A stretch of DNA of 64,000 nucleotides from Meiothermus sp. CFH 77666 (GCF_017497985.1 NZ_JAGDFV010000002.1:62001-126000); one strand, 5' to 3'; counted from the first letter of the stretch, positions 27,732 to 37,647 are shown. The notes: generated from the sequence alone by a model not told the origin. A program made the numbers and translations.

Positions 27732-28610
27732 ATGAAGCGACTGATTGCAAGCATGATGGGGCTGCTGGGCCTGATGGCCTCTGCGGCGCCGGTGCTGAGC
27801 CCCCAGGGCATCATTGTCAACCCGGTGCCCACCGACCTGGACGTGCAGACCTGGCTCGACCGCGACCCTTCGGGGTTGGGCAACGCTACCTACTTCTTCG
27901 GCGACAAAATCAAAATTTACACCCGCGTCAACCAGAACGCCTATGTCTACCTGTTCAACATCAACGCCGACGGCCAGATTGACCTGATCCTGCCCAACGC
28001 CTTCAACCAGAACAACTACCTGCGTGCGGGCGAGACTCGGTTTTTCCCCGAGCCGGGGGCCCGCTACGAGTTCACCATCAGCGGGCCTGCGGGCATAGAC
28101 CAGGTACTGGCGGTGGCCAGCCGCACGCCGCTCTCGCTCGCGCAGATTGCTGACATCCGCAGCGGGCAGATGCGGGTGCAGGGGGCCAGCAACCTGGCCC
28201 GGGCCCTCTCGATTGTGGTCACCCCGCTGCCCGACCGCGACTGGGTGAGCGATGTGGTGCGCTACAACGTGCAGCCCCGCTGGGCCAGCAATCCCGAGCC
28301 GCCGGTGGCGGTAGTGCCCAGGCCGCCCATCTTCTTTATCACCCCCATGCCGGGCTACGGGGTGCTGTGGGAAGACCGCGAGGACACCGAGTACCGCGTG
28401 GCCTACCGGGGGGGCGATGTGGAGCAGATTTTTAGCTACTACCACCGCGACCTGCTCTCGAAGGGCTGGGTGAAGGTGAACTTCAAGTCCAAGGGGGGCA
28501 AGAAGAACCTGGCCTACCAGGCAGAGTACCGACGGGGTGGGGACAAGCTCGAGGTGAGCGTAAGCCCCAGAGGCGGCGAGATGATTGTCAAGCTGGAGTG
28601 GGGTAAGTAA
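27732..28610 (+). CDS. exported DUF4384 domain protein
   Basis: 292 residues. Signal peptide 1-18, then a DUF4384 domain (about 25-180), seen as YFFGDKIKIYTRVNQNAYVYLFNINADGQIDLILPN. A Pro-rich linker leads to a C-terminal module (about 225-290: DVEQIFSYYHRDLLSKGWVK then beta strands) that also occurs in the lipoprotein at 32440. DUF4384 domains occur in secreted or membrane signalling proteins; the function here is unknown. GGAGGAACG precedes the ATG. Confidence 0.8.
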   Translation: MKRLIASMMGLLGLMASAAPVLSPQGIIVNPVPTDLDVQTWLDRDPSGLGNATYFFGDKIKIYTRVNQNAYVYLFNINADGQIDLILPNAFNQNNYLRAGETRFFPEPGARYEFTISGPAGIDQVLAVASRTPLSLAQIADIRSGQMRVQGASNLARALSIVVTPLPDRDWVSDVVRYNVQPRWASNPEPPVAVVPRPPIFFITPMPGYGVLWEDREDTEYRVAYRGGDVEQIFSYYHRDLLSKGWVKVNFKSKGGKKNLAYQAEYRRGGDKLEVSVSPRGGEMIVKLEWGK

Positions 28611-28626
28611 GTCCCCCACCCCCTCT

Positions 28627-28653
28627 CCCCCCGCTGGAGGCGCGGGGGGCCTT
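28627..28653 (+). terminator. GC hairpin after DUF4384 gene
   Basis: CCCCCCGC (28627-28634) pairs with GCGGGGGG (28642-28649), followed by CCTTGTT. Confidence 0.45.
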
Positions 28654-28693
28654 GTTATAATGGGAGCCATGCGCTCCTGTCGCGTTTCCCACC

Positions 28694-28754
28694 AATACGA
28701 CGCACGCGGTGCGTCGTATTGTAGTCGGTACGGCAAAAACCGCCGCACCGACTA
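28694..28754 (+). repeat. double palindrome element
   Basis: AATACGACGCAC-GCG-GTGCGTCGTATT (12-bp stem) is followed at once by TAGTCGGT...ACCGACTA (8-bp stem, 28722-28729 with 28747-28754). Outer TTTCCCA and TGGGAA near 28685 and 28760 may close the structure. It looks like a REP-type element; no second copy is in the window. Confidence 0.5.
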
Positions 28755-28924
28755 TTCATGGGAACCGCTCTGGCTCGATATTCAGACCAAATTATTGCGC
28801 TTTGCCAGGGCCATTATTGCTGCCGGTAAATAAAACCCCAACCGCCCTCGTACAGTCGAAGCCTGGCTGTACCGACCTGGTTTGTTGACTCAAAACACCC
28901 AGCCCAATCGCCCAAGGAGCACCC

Positions 28925-30013
28925 ATGAAGAAACTGGAAGTTCACCCCGATATTGCCCAGGCCGCCACCCTGCCCTCGAGCTTCTACAAAGACCCCGCCA
29001 TTTACGAGGAAACCAAAGAGAAGGTCTTTGCCCGGAGCTGGCAGTGGGTGGGCGACACCGACGACCTGAAGGCCCCCGGCACGGTCAAGCCCTTCATCCT
29101 GCTGGAGGGCTGCCTGGACGAGCCCCTGGTACTGACCCGTGATTTTGACGACCAACTGCACCTGCTCTCCAATGTGTGCACCCACCGGGGGATGCTGGTG
29201 GCCGAGACCGGCGACAACGCCCGCTACCTGCGCTGCCGCTACCACGGGCGGCGCTTTGGCCTGGATGGCTGCTTTCAGGCCATGCCGGAGTTCGAGGGCG
29301 TGCAGGGCTTTCCCAGCCCCCAGGACGACCTGCCCAGGGTGGCCTTCGAGACCTGGGGCCAGGAGAAGTTTTTACTTGCCAGCTTGAACCCTGCGGTTTC
29401 GCTGCAAGAGGTGCTGCGGCCCATCCAGGAGCGCGTCGGCTGGATGCCCTTCCGGCAGTTTTACTTCGAGCCGGCTCGCGCGCGGGACTACCTGGTGCGG
29501 GCCAACTGGGCGCTTTACTGCGACAACTACCTCGAGGGCTTCCACATCCCCTTCATCCACGCCTCGCTCAACACGGCCATTGACTACGGCAGTTACACCA
29601 CCGAGGTCTACGACTGGTGCAACCTGCAACTGGGGATTGCGGCCCCCGGCGAGCCTGGCTTTGATCTGCCCAAAGACTCCCCCGACTACGGCAAGCGCAT
29701 TGCCGCCTACTACTACTGGGTCTTCCCCAACCTGATGCTCAACTTTTACCCCTGGGGCCTTTCGGTCAATGTGGTGCGCCCGTTGGGGCCCGAGCTGACC
29801 AAGGTCTCGTTTTTGCCCTATATCTGGGACGCCGGCAAGCTCGAGGCGGGGGCTGGGGCTGCGCTCGACCGGGTGGAGCGGGAAGACGAAGTGGTGGTGG
29901 AGGCTGTGCAGAAGGGAGTCAAGTCGCGCTTCTACGACCGGGGCCGCTTCAGCGTGGCGCGGGAGCAGGGGGTGCATCATTTTCACCGGCTGCTGGCGGA
30001 GGCGCTGGGGTAG
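28925..30013 (+). CDS. Rieske non-haem iron oxygenase, alpha-subunit type
   Basis: 362 residues. The Rieske [2Fe-2S] ligands are CTHRGM (about 86) and CRYHGR (about 104). The catalytic domain carries the mononuclear iron motif CDNYLEGFHIPFIH (about 199-212) with both His residues, and an acidic ligand candidate lies near EREDEVVVEAVQKG. It resembles ring-hydroxylating or choline-monooxygenase-type oxygenases. Substrate and reductase partner are not evident and no ferredoxin gene is adjacent. The AAGGAG ribosome binding site supports the start. Confidence 0.85.
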   Translation: MKKLEVHPDIAQAATLPSSFYKDPAIYEETKEKVFARSWQWVGDTDDLKAPGTVKPFILLEGCLDEPLVLTRDFDDQLHLLSNVCTHRGMLVAETGDNARYLRCRYHGRRFGLDGCFQAMPEFEGVQGFPSPQDDLPRVAFETWGQEKFLLASLNPAVSLQEVLRPIQERVGWMPFRQFYFEPARARDYLVRANWALYCDNYLEGFHIPFIHASLNTAIDYGSYTTEVYDWCNLQLGIAAPGEPGFDLPKDSPDYGKRIAAYYYWVFPNLMLNFYPWGLSVNVVRPLGPELTKVSFLPYIWDAGKLEAGAGAALDRVEREDEVVVEAVQKGVKSRFYDRGRFSVAREQGVHHFHRLLAEALG

Positions 30014-30019
30014 ATGAGG

Positions 30020-30068
30020 GGTCTATAGTCTATAGCCGATGGCCAAAAGCTGAAAGCCGAAGGCTAAA
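30020..30068 (+). repeat. R4 word cluster
   Basis: CTATAGTCTATAGCCGATGG followed by AAAGCTGAAAGCCGAAGGC: both R4 word types side by side. Confidence 0.55.
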
Positions 30069-30168
30069 GACACGGGTGAGGTAACAAACAAGCGCTTTGG
30101 TGATCTGGGTCGCTTCATCCTTTGGCGCTGAACCCTCGACCCTGGACTTGCGACTGACCCAGGGCTGG

Positions 30169-30174
30169 TAGGAT
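30169..30174 (+). promoter_or_regulatory. leaderless-type -10 box TAGGAT
   Basis: TAGGAT is followed by 7 nt and the ATG at 30182. It overlaps the alternative ATG at 30173, which argues for the downstream start. Confidence 0.45.
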
Positions 30175-30181
30175 GGAGAAC

Positions 30182-30982
30182 ATGGATTGGGCGATTCCGC
30201 AGTCACTACGGTATAGCCTTCGGTACGCCGGACACTCGGCAGGGGAGCAGCGCCTGACCGTGGAGCCGCGCCGGGATGGGCTGCGCCTGACCCTGGAAGC
30301 CAATGTGGAGCTTCCGCCGCCCAAAACCCGTCAGCGCTGGGAGAGCGAGGTAGACCGCGAGGGCCTGCCCCGCCGCTACCGCGAGCGGGTGGAGGGCAAC
30401 GGGGCCCGGGTAATGGAGGTAGATTTTTCCCGCGAAGACGGCCTGGTAACGGTGAGCCAGGGCAGGGACGACTTTGCCATTCCCTATCTGGCCGATATGT
30501 ACGACCCGCTCTCGCTCATTCTGGCGGTGGGGAGGCTCAACCTCGAGGTGGGGGGGGTCGAAAAATTCGCCCTGGTGGGCGGCAGGGCCTATGTCGAACG
30601 CCTGCCCGACCAGGCCCTCGAGGTGGACACCGGAGGCGAGAAAACCCTTCGCAATATGCGCGTTTACCGCCTGCGCCCCGGCCTGAGCCTGCTTTACTTC
30701 GACGAGGACGGCTATCCGGTGCGCCTTACCCAGAAGGTAGGGGAGCATGTGTTCGAGGCCGAGCTGGTGCAGGTGGAGCGCCTCGAGGCCGGGCAACGTT
30801 TGCAGCCTCTAGAGCGACGTTCGGAGCCGGGTTCACGCGCCAACGCCCAGCGCAACGCAGGCCGCCCCCGCGTGGCGGCCCCGGAGCCTGGCAAGCCCAG
30901 GGTGGTTGCTGGTGAGCCCCCCAAAGAGCGCGAAGGGGAGAGCTCCAACCGCCGTCGTCGCCGCCGCAGACGGTATAACTAG
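30182..30982 (+). CDS. unknown protein with basic low-complexity tail
   Basis: 266 residues, no family named with confidence. Residues about 1-205 are an alternating-strand beta fold whose pattern (LRYAGHSAGEQRLTVEP early, then VYRLRPGLSLLYFDEDGYPVRL late) resembles DUF3108-type lipid-binding-like barrels, though without a signal peptide. Residues about 215-266 are disordered and Pro/Arg-rich, ending in eight consecutive Arg then YN, as in nucleic-acid-binding tails. It stands alone between R4 repeats. Confidence 0.7.
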   Translation: MDWAIPQSLRYSLRYAGHSAGEQRLTVEPRRDGLRLTLEANVELPPPKTRQRWESEVDREGLPRRYRERVEGNGARVMEVDFSREDGLVTVSQGRDDFAIPYLADMYDPLSLILAVGRLNLEVGGVEKFALVGGRAYVERLPDQALEVDTGGEKTLRNMRVYRLRPGLSLLYFDEDGYPVRLTQKVGEHVFEAELVQVERLEAGQRLQPLERRSEPGSRANAQRNAGRPRVAAPEPGKPRVVAGEPPKEREGESSNRRRRRRRRYN

Positions 30983-30985
30983 GGG

Positions 30986-31068
30986 GAGCCGAAAGCCGAA
31001 GGCCAAAAACGCAAACGCAGATAACCAATCCCAAAGAGCCGATAGTCTATGGTCAATGGCCGATGGCA
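30986..31068 (+). repeat. R4 word clusters (two)
   Basis: AGCCGAAAGCCGAAGGCC at 30988 and AGCCGATAGTCTATGG then TCAATGGCCGATGG at 31037-31066. A CTTGACCC/TTTGACCTGCGACC word string follows to 31142. Confidence 0.5.
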
Positions 31069-31169
31069 AGAAAAAGTTCCCGTCTCTTGCGCTAGACCGT
31101 TGACTCTTGACCCAAAACCTTTTGACCTGCGACCTGTGACCTTAATTGTGCTGCCAAAGGGTCTTATTT

Positions 31170-32417
31170 ATGATCAAAACCCCAGAGCAAATCCGTGGGC
31201 ACTTCAAAAACCGCCGCATGACGGTGGAGTATGGCGATGCGCTGGAAACAGTGCGGCATATTTTGCACCAGGTTGAACAGGAAGGCGATGCCGCCTTGCA
31301 CCGCATTAGCCAGGAAATAGATGGGCATCCGGTAGAGGAGATTCCCAAGCGGGTCTGGCGGGAGGCCTACGAGAGCCTGGATGCCGACCTGCGGGATGCC
31401 CTCGAGACCGCCAGGGAGCGCATTGAAGCCTTCTACCGGCGCGAGCCGATGGGGGGTTTTCTGGAGGCCGGGCCGGAGGGGGTGCTGGGCCAACTGGTGC
31501 GCCCACTGGATCGGGTTGGGGTGTATGTGCCGGGAGGGTCGGCCCCACTGCTCTCCACCGTGCTGATGACGGCTGTGCCGGCCAAGGTTGCGGGGGTGGG
31601 CGAAATTGTGGTGGCCACGCCGCCCAGGGTGCACCCCGGCATACTGGCTGCCGCCTGGGTAGCGGGGGCCGACCGCTTGTTTGGCATGGGCGGGGCGCAG
31701 GCTATTGCCGCGCTGGCCTACGGCACCGAGACGGTGCCCAGGGTGGACAAAATCATGGGGCCGGGCAACCGCTATGTGGTGCTGGCCAAGCGCGAGGTGT
31801 ACGGGGTGGTGGGCATGGAGGGGCTGCCGGGGCCTACCGAGACCCTCATCATTGCCGATGCCTCCGCCGACCCCAAGCTGCTGGCCGCCGACCTGCTGGC
31901 CCAGGCCGAACACGGCCCGGACTCGGAAGCCTGGCTGCTCTCGGCCTACCGCGAGCTATTGGAGCGGGTAGCGGAGGAGCTCGAGCGCCAGCTAGCCGAC
32001 CTGCCCAGGGCCCCCATCGCCCGGCAGGCCCTGGAGCGTAGCGGGCTGGTGCTGGTGGAGCATCTCGAGCAAGCCCTGGAACTGGCCAACCTGTACGCCC
32101 CCGAGCACCTGTGCCTCTCCATTCACGACCCCCTGGCTGCGTTGGGGATGGTACGCAACGCCGGGGGTGTGTTCCTGGGGGAGCACTCCTGCGAGGCGCT
32201 GGGTGACTACATCGCAGGCCCCAGCCACGTGATGCCCACTTCTGGCACGGCCCGGTTTGGCGGTGGACTTTCGCTACGCGATTTTCTCAAGGTGATTCCG
32301 GTGGTGGGGCTCACCCAGGAAGCCGCCAGCAAGCTCTCGGCGCTGGGGGCCCGCATGGCCCGCGAGGAAGGTCTGGAAGCCCATGCCAGGGCCCTGGATC
32401 GCCGAATGAAGGATTAG
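31170..32417 (+). CDS. hisD: histidinol dehydrogenase
   Basis: 415 residues. Motifs: [19 protein letters not shown] (about 108-126), the zinc/active-site segment [11 protein letters not shown] (about 245) and [14 protein letters not shown] (about 350). It oxidises L-histidinol to histidine in two NAD-dependent steps, the last part of histidine synthesis. The ATG giving [11 protein letters not shown] follows AAAGGG; a longer start at 31146 adds eight unconserved residues. No other his gene is in the window. Confidence 0.95.
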   Translation: MIKTPEQIRGHFKNRRMTVEYGDALETVRHILHQVEQEGDAALHRISQEIDGHPVEEIPKRVWREAYESLDADLRDALETARERIEAFYRREPMGGFLEAGPEGVLGQLVRPLDRVGVYVPGGSAPLLSTVLMTAVPAKVAGVGEIVVATPPRVHPGILAAAWVAGADRLFGMGGAQAIAALAYGTETVPRVDKIMGPGNRYVVLAKREVYGVVGMEGLPGPTETLIIADASADPKLLAADLLAQAEHGPDSEAWLLSAYRELLERVAEELERQLADLPRAPIARQALERSGLVLVEHLEQALELANLYAPEHLCLSIHDPLAALGMVRNAGGVFLGEHSCEALGDYIAGPSHVMPTSGTARFGGGLSLRDFLKVIPVVGLTQEAASKLSALGARMAREEGLEAHARALDRRMKD

Positions 32418-32439
32418 ATGGCCGAAACCCTAACCCTGG

Positions 32440-32841
32440 TTAAAAATCGATCTCGAGCTTATACCGCCCGCTGCGGCCCTGCTGGTCGAGCTCGAGCTGG
32501 AAGCGCTCAGCGCCCCGCTGGTACACCGCCTCCACTTTGGTAGCAGCGCTCTTGTACTCGAGGCGGGTGCGTACCCAGCCCCGGCTGGTGAGCCAGTTGT
32601 GAAAGAAGGTATAGACCTGCTCGAGGGGGTCGCGGGTTTCGAACTCGGCCTCGCTCGAGCCCCCCCGCTCCTCGCGCTTGAGGGCCACGCTGCCCGGATA
32701 GGGTGGCAAACCCAGCCGCGCGTTGAGCACAAAGCTGGTGGGTTGGGGTGCAGGCCGCACCGGTGGGGGGGGAGTGGGTTCAGGTCGTACGGCCACACAC
32801 GCCGAGAGCATCAGAGGCAGGAGCCACAAAAGCATTCGCAT
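32440..32841 (-). CDS. lipoprotein sharing the C-terminal module of the DUF4384 protein
   Basis: 133 residues. Lipoprotein signal MRMLLWLLPLMLSAC with Cys15, a Pro-rich tether (about 20-35), then a single module (about 45-133): DPLEQVYTFFHNWLTSRGWV followed by beta strands. The same pattern (Q-x3-(F/Y)-(F/Y)-H-x2-L-x-S-(K/R)-G-W-V) is at the end of the protein at 27732. I know no name for this module. It would sit anchored at the membrane surface. It is tail-to-tail with hisD. Confidence 0.75.
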   Translation of the reverse strand: MRMLLWLLPLMLSACVAVRPEPTPPPPVRPAPQPTSFVLNARLGLPPYPGSVALKREERGGSSEAEFETRDPLEQVYTFFHNWLTSRGWVRTRLEYKSAATKVEAVYQRGAERFQLELDQQGRSGRYKLEIDF

Positions 32842-32871
32842 AGCACACCTAGCTTAAAGAGCCTGGATGAG

Positions 32872-32877
32872 TAAATT
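32872..32877 (+). promoter_or_regulatory. leaderless-type -10 box TAAATT
   Basis: TAAATT ends 5 nt before the ATG at 32883 of the rhodanese gene. Confidence 0.35.
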
Positions 32878-32882
32878 GAGGC

Positions 32883-33281
32883 ATGGGTATGAAAATCGGC
32901 TACAAAGCGTTGCTCGAGGCTGCCCTGGCCGAGATCGAGACCATCAAAGCCGAGGAGGCCAGGGGTTACCTGGGCCACCCCGACTACGTGTTCGTGGACT
33001 TGCGCGATATCCGCGAACTCAGGCGCGAGGGCAAGATTCCCGGCGCTTTCCACGCTCCACGGGGCATGCTGGAGTTCTGGGTAGACCCCGAAAGCCCCTA
33101 CCACAAGCCCATCTTTGCTTCGGGCAAGAAGTTTGTCTTTTACTGCGCGGGGGGCTGGCGCTCGGCCCTGGCCGCCCAGACGGTGCAGCGGATGGGCCTG
33201 GAGCCGGTGTGTCATATTGAGGGCGGTTTTACCGAGTGGGTGCGGGTGGGTGGAGTCGTGGAGCGGCTCGAGGAGCGGTAA
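32883..33281 (+). CDS. rhodanese-like domain protein
   Basis: 132 residues, one rhodanese domain. The active-site loop FYCAGGWRSALAA (about 82-94) has the catalytic Cys and the CH2B-type FVDLRDIRELRREGKIPGA motif precedes it (about 38-57). It may carry sulfane sulfur; the acceptor is unknown. No signal peptide. It is followed 21 nt later by murE, which has its own promoter-like box. Confidence 0.9.
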   Translation: MGMKIGYKALLEAALAEIETIKAEEARGYLGHPDYVFVDLRDIRELRREGKIPGAFHAPRGMLEFWVDPESPYHKPIFASGKKFVFYCAGGWRSALAAQTVQRMGLEPVCHIEGGFTEWVRVGGVVERLEER

Positions 33282-33289
33282 GCAGGCGC

Positions 33290-33295
33290 TAAACT
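33290..33295 (+). promoter_or_regulatory. leaderless-type -10 box TAAACT before murE
   Basis: TAAACT, 7 nt, then the ATG at 33303, no Shine-Dalgarno. Confidence 0.5.
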
Positions 33296-33302
33296 AAACC
33301 CC

Positions 33303-34757
33303 ATGCCGACGCTGGCAGAGCTATTTTCCCTGTTTGGCCAGAGCGCTCCCCCCGTGGAAGTGACGGGCATTACGCACGACTCGCGCCTGGTGCAGCCTGG
33401 TTTTGTATTCGTGGCCGTGCCCGGTGTGCCCTTGCCGAGCCGCAGGCCCTTCGACGGACACGACTACATTCCCCAGGCCCTTGCAAAGGGGGCGGTGGCG
33501 GTGGTGGGGATGCTCGAGCTGAACCTGCCCGTACCCTACCTGCGGGTGGCCGATGCACGGGCCGCCCTGGCCGACCTCTCGGCAGCCTTCTGGGGCTATC
33601 CGGCGCAAAAGTTGAAGCTGGTCGGCGTGACCGGCTCCAAGGGCAAGACCACCGTTACGGTGCTGCTCCACCACCTGTTGCAATCGGCCTCTCCGCCGGT
33701 GGGCCGGCTTTCCACGGTGGGGGTCAAAATTGGGGATGAGGAGCTTTTTTTGCCCGGCCACTTCACCACCCCCGAGGCCCCGCAGGTGCAGGAGATGCTG
33801 CACCGCTTTACAGTAGCCGGGTGTCAGCAGGCGGTGCTCGAGGTAAGCAGCCATGCGCTGGCCCTGGAGCGGGTGCGGGGGCTCTCTTACGAAGTGGGTG
33901 TCTTCACCAACCTCTATGAAGACCACCTCGACCTGCACGGCAGCATGGAAAACTATTTTGCTGAGAAAAAGAAGCTCCTGGAGCGCTCGAGGTTCAGGGT
34001 GGTGAACAGCGACAACCCCTGGACGCAAACCCTGGCGGGTCGCCCCCAGACCTGGAGCTATGGCGCCCAGGGCGACTGGCGGCTACAGCGCCTGGAGGAA
34101 AGCAGCAGCGGTCTATCGTTTGAAGTCATCTCGCCCATCGGGTCGTTCCCGGTGCAGTTGCCCATGCTGGGGCGCTTCAACGCCGAGAACGCCCTGGCAG
34201 CCCTGGCCGCCGCCAGCCGGATGGGCCTCTCGGTGGCGCAACTCCAGGCCGGGCTGGCCCGTTTTCCGGGTGTACCGGGCCGGATGCAATTGGTGCAGCG
34301 CGAGCCTTTTCGGGTGGTGGTGGACTTTGCCCACACCGGGGCCAGCCTCGAGGCCGCTCTGCATACCCTGCGCCCCACCACCCAACACCGCCTGCTGGTG
34401 GTGATCGGGGCTGCCGGCAACCAGGATCCAGGCCGCCGAACGGGCATCGGACAGGTGGCGGCGCGCCTGGCCGACCTGGCCATCTTCACCGAGGAAGACC
34501 ACCGCACCGAGCCTCTGGAGGCAATTTTGCAGACCATGGCCCGGGCCCACGGCGACCCCCGCCGCTATGTGCTGGTGCCCGACCGGCGCGAGGCCATCCG
34601 CTATGCCTTGAAGGAGGCCCGGCCCGGCGACACGGTGCTCTTCTCGGGCAAAGGCCACGAGCGGACGCTCGAGCGGGGCACCGAAATACTGCCCTGGAAC
34701 GAGGTAGAGGAGGTGCGCCTGGGGCTGGGGGAACTGGGGCGAAAGGCCGAAAGCTGA
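33303..34757 (+). CDS. murE: UDP-N-acetylmuramoyl-tripeptide synthetase MurE
   Basis: 484 residues of the Mur ligase family: N-terminal UDP-binding domain (ITHDSRLVQPGFVFVAVPG), central ATPase with GVTGSKGKTTV (about 109-119), and C-terminal domain with GAAGNQDPGRRTGIG. It adds the third amino acid of the peptidoglycan stem. The position of the meso-DAP-reading DNPR motif reads EDHR (TEEDHRTEP, about 399), so it is unlikely to be DAP-specific. Thermus-group walls contain L-ornithine, which is the likely substrate (inference). The last residues, RKAES, are encoded by an R4 repeat. Confidence 0.92.
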   Translation: MPTLAELFSLFGQSAPPVEVTGITHDSRLVQPGFVFVAVPGVPLPSRRPFDGHDYIPQALAKGAVAVVGMLELNLPVPYLRVADARAALADLSAAFWGYPAQKLKLVGVTGSKGKTTVTVLLHHLLQSASPPVGRLSTVGVKIGDEELFLPGHFTTPEAPQVQEMLHRFTVAGCQQAVLEVSSHALALERVRGLSYEVGVFTNLYEDHLDLHGSMENYFAEKKKLLERSRFRVVNSDNPWTQTLAGRPQTWSYGAQGDWRLQRLEESSSGLSFEVISPIGSFPVQLPMLGRFNAENALAALAAASRMGLSVAQLQAGLARFPGVPGRMQLVQREPFRVVVDFAHTGASLEAALHTLRPTTQHRLLVVIGAAGNQDPGRRTGIGQVAARLADLAIFTEEDHRTEPLEAILQTMARAHGDPRRYVLVPDRREAIRYALKEARPGDTVLFSGKGHERTLERGTEILPWNEVEEVRLGLGELGRKAES

Positions 34758-34768
34758 AGGCTGAAGGC
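34742..34768 (+). repeat. R4 words running into the end of murE
   Basis: AAAGGCCGAAAGCTGAAGGC then TGAAGGCAAAAC; the murE stop codon TGA lies inside, so the repeat supplies the last codons. Confidence 0.55.
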
Positions 34769-34843
34769 AAAACATCTTGGGTTCCCGCCAGCCTCGTGAA
34801 GTTGTTGATTGAGCCCTGGGGTGTGCCGAGATTACGACGGTAT

Positions 34844-34849
34844 TAGACT
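34844..34849 (+). promoter_or_regulatory. leaderless-type -10 box TAGACT
   Basis: TAGACT, 6 nt, then the ATG at 34856. No Shine-Dalgarno and no obvious -35. Confidence 0.5.
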
Positions 34850-34855
34850 TGAGTC

Positions 34856-36273
<1,418 letters not shown>

Positions 36274-36305
36274 CCCCGGTCTCATTCATCTTTGGGGGCT
36301 TGCGG

Positions 36306-36311
36306 TAAGGT
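36306..36311 (+). promoter_or_regulatory. leaderless-type -10 box TAAGGT
   Basis: TAAGGT, 6 nt, then the GTG at 36318. Confidence 0.45.
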
Positions 36312-36317
36312 AAAGGC

Positions 36318-37079
36318 GTGCTTCGCGCCCTGTTATCCCTCTGGCTTTTGCTGGGCATGGCCCTGGCCCAGCCCCAGGTTCCGGTGTGGGGCTTCCGGGT
36401 GGTGAATACCTACCCCCACGACCCCACCGCCTTTACCCAGGGGCTGATCTACCACGATGGCTTTTTGTATGAAGGCACCGGCCTCTACGGCCAGTCCAGC
36501 ATCCGTAAGGTGGAGCTCAAGACCGGGCGGGTGCTGCAAAGCCGTCCGCTGGCCCAGAAATATTTTGGCGAAGGCATTACCCTGTTTCAGAACCGCTTTT
36601 ACCAGCTCACCTGGCAGAACCAGGAGGGCTTCATCTACGACCTGAACTTCAATCCGGTGGGGCGCTTTACCTACCAGACCGAAGGCTGGGGCCTGACCCA
36701 CGACGGGGCTCGGCTCATCCTGTCGGATGGCTCCGCGCAGCTCTTCTTCCTCAACCCGCGTACCCTGCGGCCCGAGCGCACCCTTACGGTACGGGCAGGG
36801 GGGCAGCCGGTCACGCGGCTCAACGAGCTCGAGTACATTCAGGGCCGCATCTGGGCCAACGTCTGGCAGACCAACCGCATTGCCATCATCAACCCCCAGA
36901 GCGGCAACGTGGAAGCCTGGCTCGACCTGACCGGCCTCTCCTTGCTGGCCCAGGCCCGCAACCCCGACCCCGACGCCGTGCTCAACGGCATCGCCTACGA
37001 CAGCCAGAACCGGCGCATTTTCGTGACCGGGAAACTCTGGCCCTTCTTGTTCGAGATTGAGGTTGTGCAGAATCCATGA
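36318..37079 (+). CDS. exported glutaminyl-peptide cyclotransferase
   Basis: 253 residues. Signal peptide LLSLWLLLGMALAQ (to about 18). The mature part is the five-bladed propeller of plant/bacterial-type glutamine cyclotransferases, with TYPHDPTAFTQGLIYHDG and YEGTGLYGQSSIRKV near the start and LNELEYIQGRIWANVW and VLNGIAYD later. It turns N-terminal Gln of exported proteins into pyroglutamate. It overlaps the next gene by 4 nt. Confidence 0.9.
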   Translation: MLRALLSLWLLLGMALAQPQVPVWGFRVVNTYPHDPTAFTQGLIYHDGFLYEGTGLYGQSSIRKVELKTGRVLQSRPLAQKYFGEGITLFQNRFYQLTWQNQEGFIYDLNFNPVGRFTYQTEGWGLTHDGARLILSDGSAQLFFLNPRTLRPERTLTVRAGGQPVTRLNELEYIQGRIWANVWQTNRIAIINPQSGNVEAWLDLTGLSLLAQARNPDPDAVLNGIAYDSQNRRIFVTGKLWPFLFEIEVVQNP

Positions 37080-37603
37080 ACGGCTCGAGCCCCTTCCGTG
37101 GCTACAGTGTGATTCTGGTGGCACTGATTATCGCTATTTCAACCGCCGGGTATTTTCTAGCCGGCCAGACCCTTAATCGGATGGCCCGGCCCCAGCGGCC
37201 CGTTCAGCCTGGTCAGGAGCTTCGCATCACGACCGATAAAGGAACCCAAACGCTCAAGGTTTATGTCATCCGCAACCCCAATCCGCAAGACCCTTTCCCC
37301 CGGCGCAAACTATCCGAGGGGCAGGGCATCCTGTACCAGTTTTCCGCTCCCCACGACGATAGTTGGTCGGGGCTGGGCCACCAGGAGGCCATCTCGGTAG
37401 CCTTTCTGGATCGGCTTGGGAAGGTTCTAGCCCTGGGGGATGTTGAACCCTGCCCCAGTTCGCCCGTAGGTAAGGCATGCCCGAGCTTCGCACCTGTGCT
37501 GGTTTACCGGCAGGTGCTCGTGGTGCCCAAAGGCTGGTTTGCCCGCAACCAGATTGGCCCCGGGGCACGAGTCAGCTTGAAGGGGCTCGAGGGCAATCCC
37601 TGA
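37076..37603 (+). CDS. DUF192 family protein with N-terminal anchor
   Basis: 175 residues. One membrane helix at about 12-30, then a DUF192 domain (about 65-170): PRRKLSEGQGILYQF, ISVAFLDRLGKVLALGDVEPC and VLVVPKGWFARNQIGPGARV. DUF192 proteins are small periplasmic or membrane-anchored beta proteins of unknown activity. Start overlaps the cyclotransferase stop, so the two form an exported-protein operon. Confidence 0.8.
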   Translation: MNGSSPFRGYSVILVALIIAISTAGYFLAGQTLNRMARPQRPVQPGQELRITTDKGTQTLKVYVIRNPNPQDPFPRRKLSEGQGILYQFSAPHDDSWSGLGHQEAISVAFLDRLGKVLALGDVEPCPSSPVGKACPSFAPVLVYRQVLVVPKGWFARNQIGPGARVSLKGLEGNP

Positions 37604-37647
37604 GCGCCGGCGCTTGGCGGAGGGGAAAACATTGGCGCTACATGATT

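Larger units (their letters stand above)
28611..28924. other. gene-free stretch with nested palindromes
   Basis: Holds a GC hairpin after the DUF4384 gene, then two further perfect hairpins (28694-28720 and 28722-28754), a TATAAT at 28656, and no convincing gene. A minus-strand frame reading RLQYDAPRASYWW is produced by the palindrome rather than by a gene. Confidence 0.5.

Noticed and set aside
27456-28748. 430-residue minus-strand frame across tRNA-Glu and the DUF4384 gene
   Set aside because: It reads through two tRNA genes and a palindrome, which also explains the plausible-looking YDAPRASYWW peptide.
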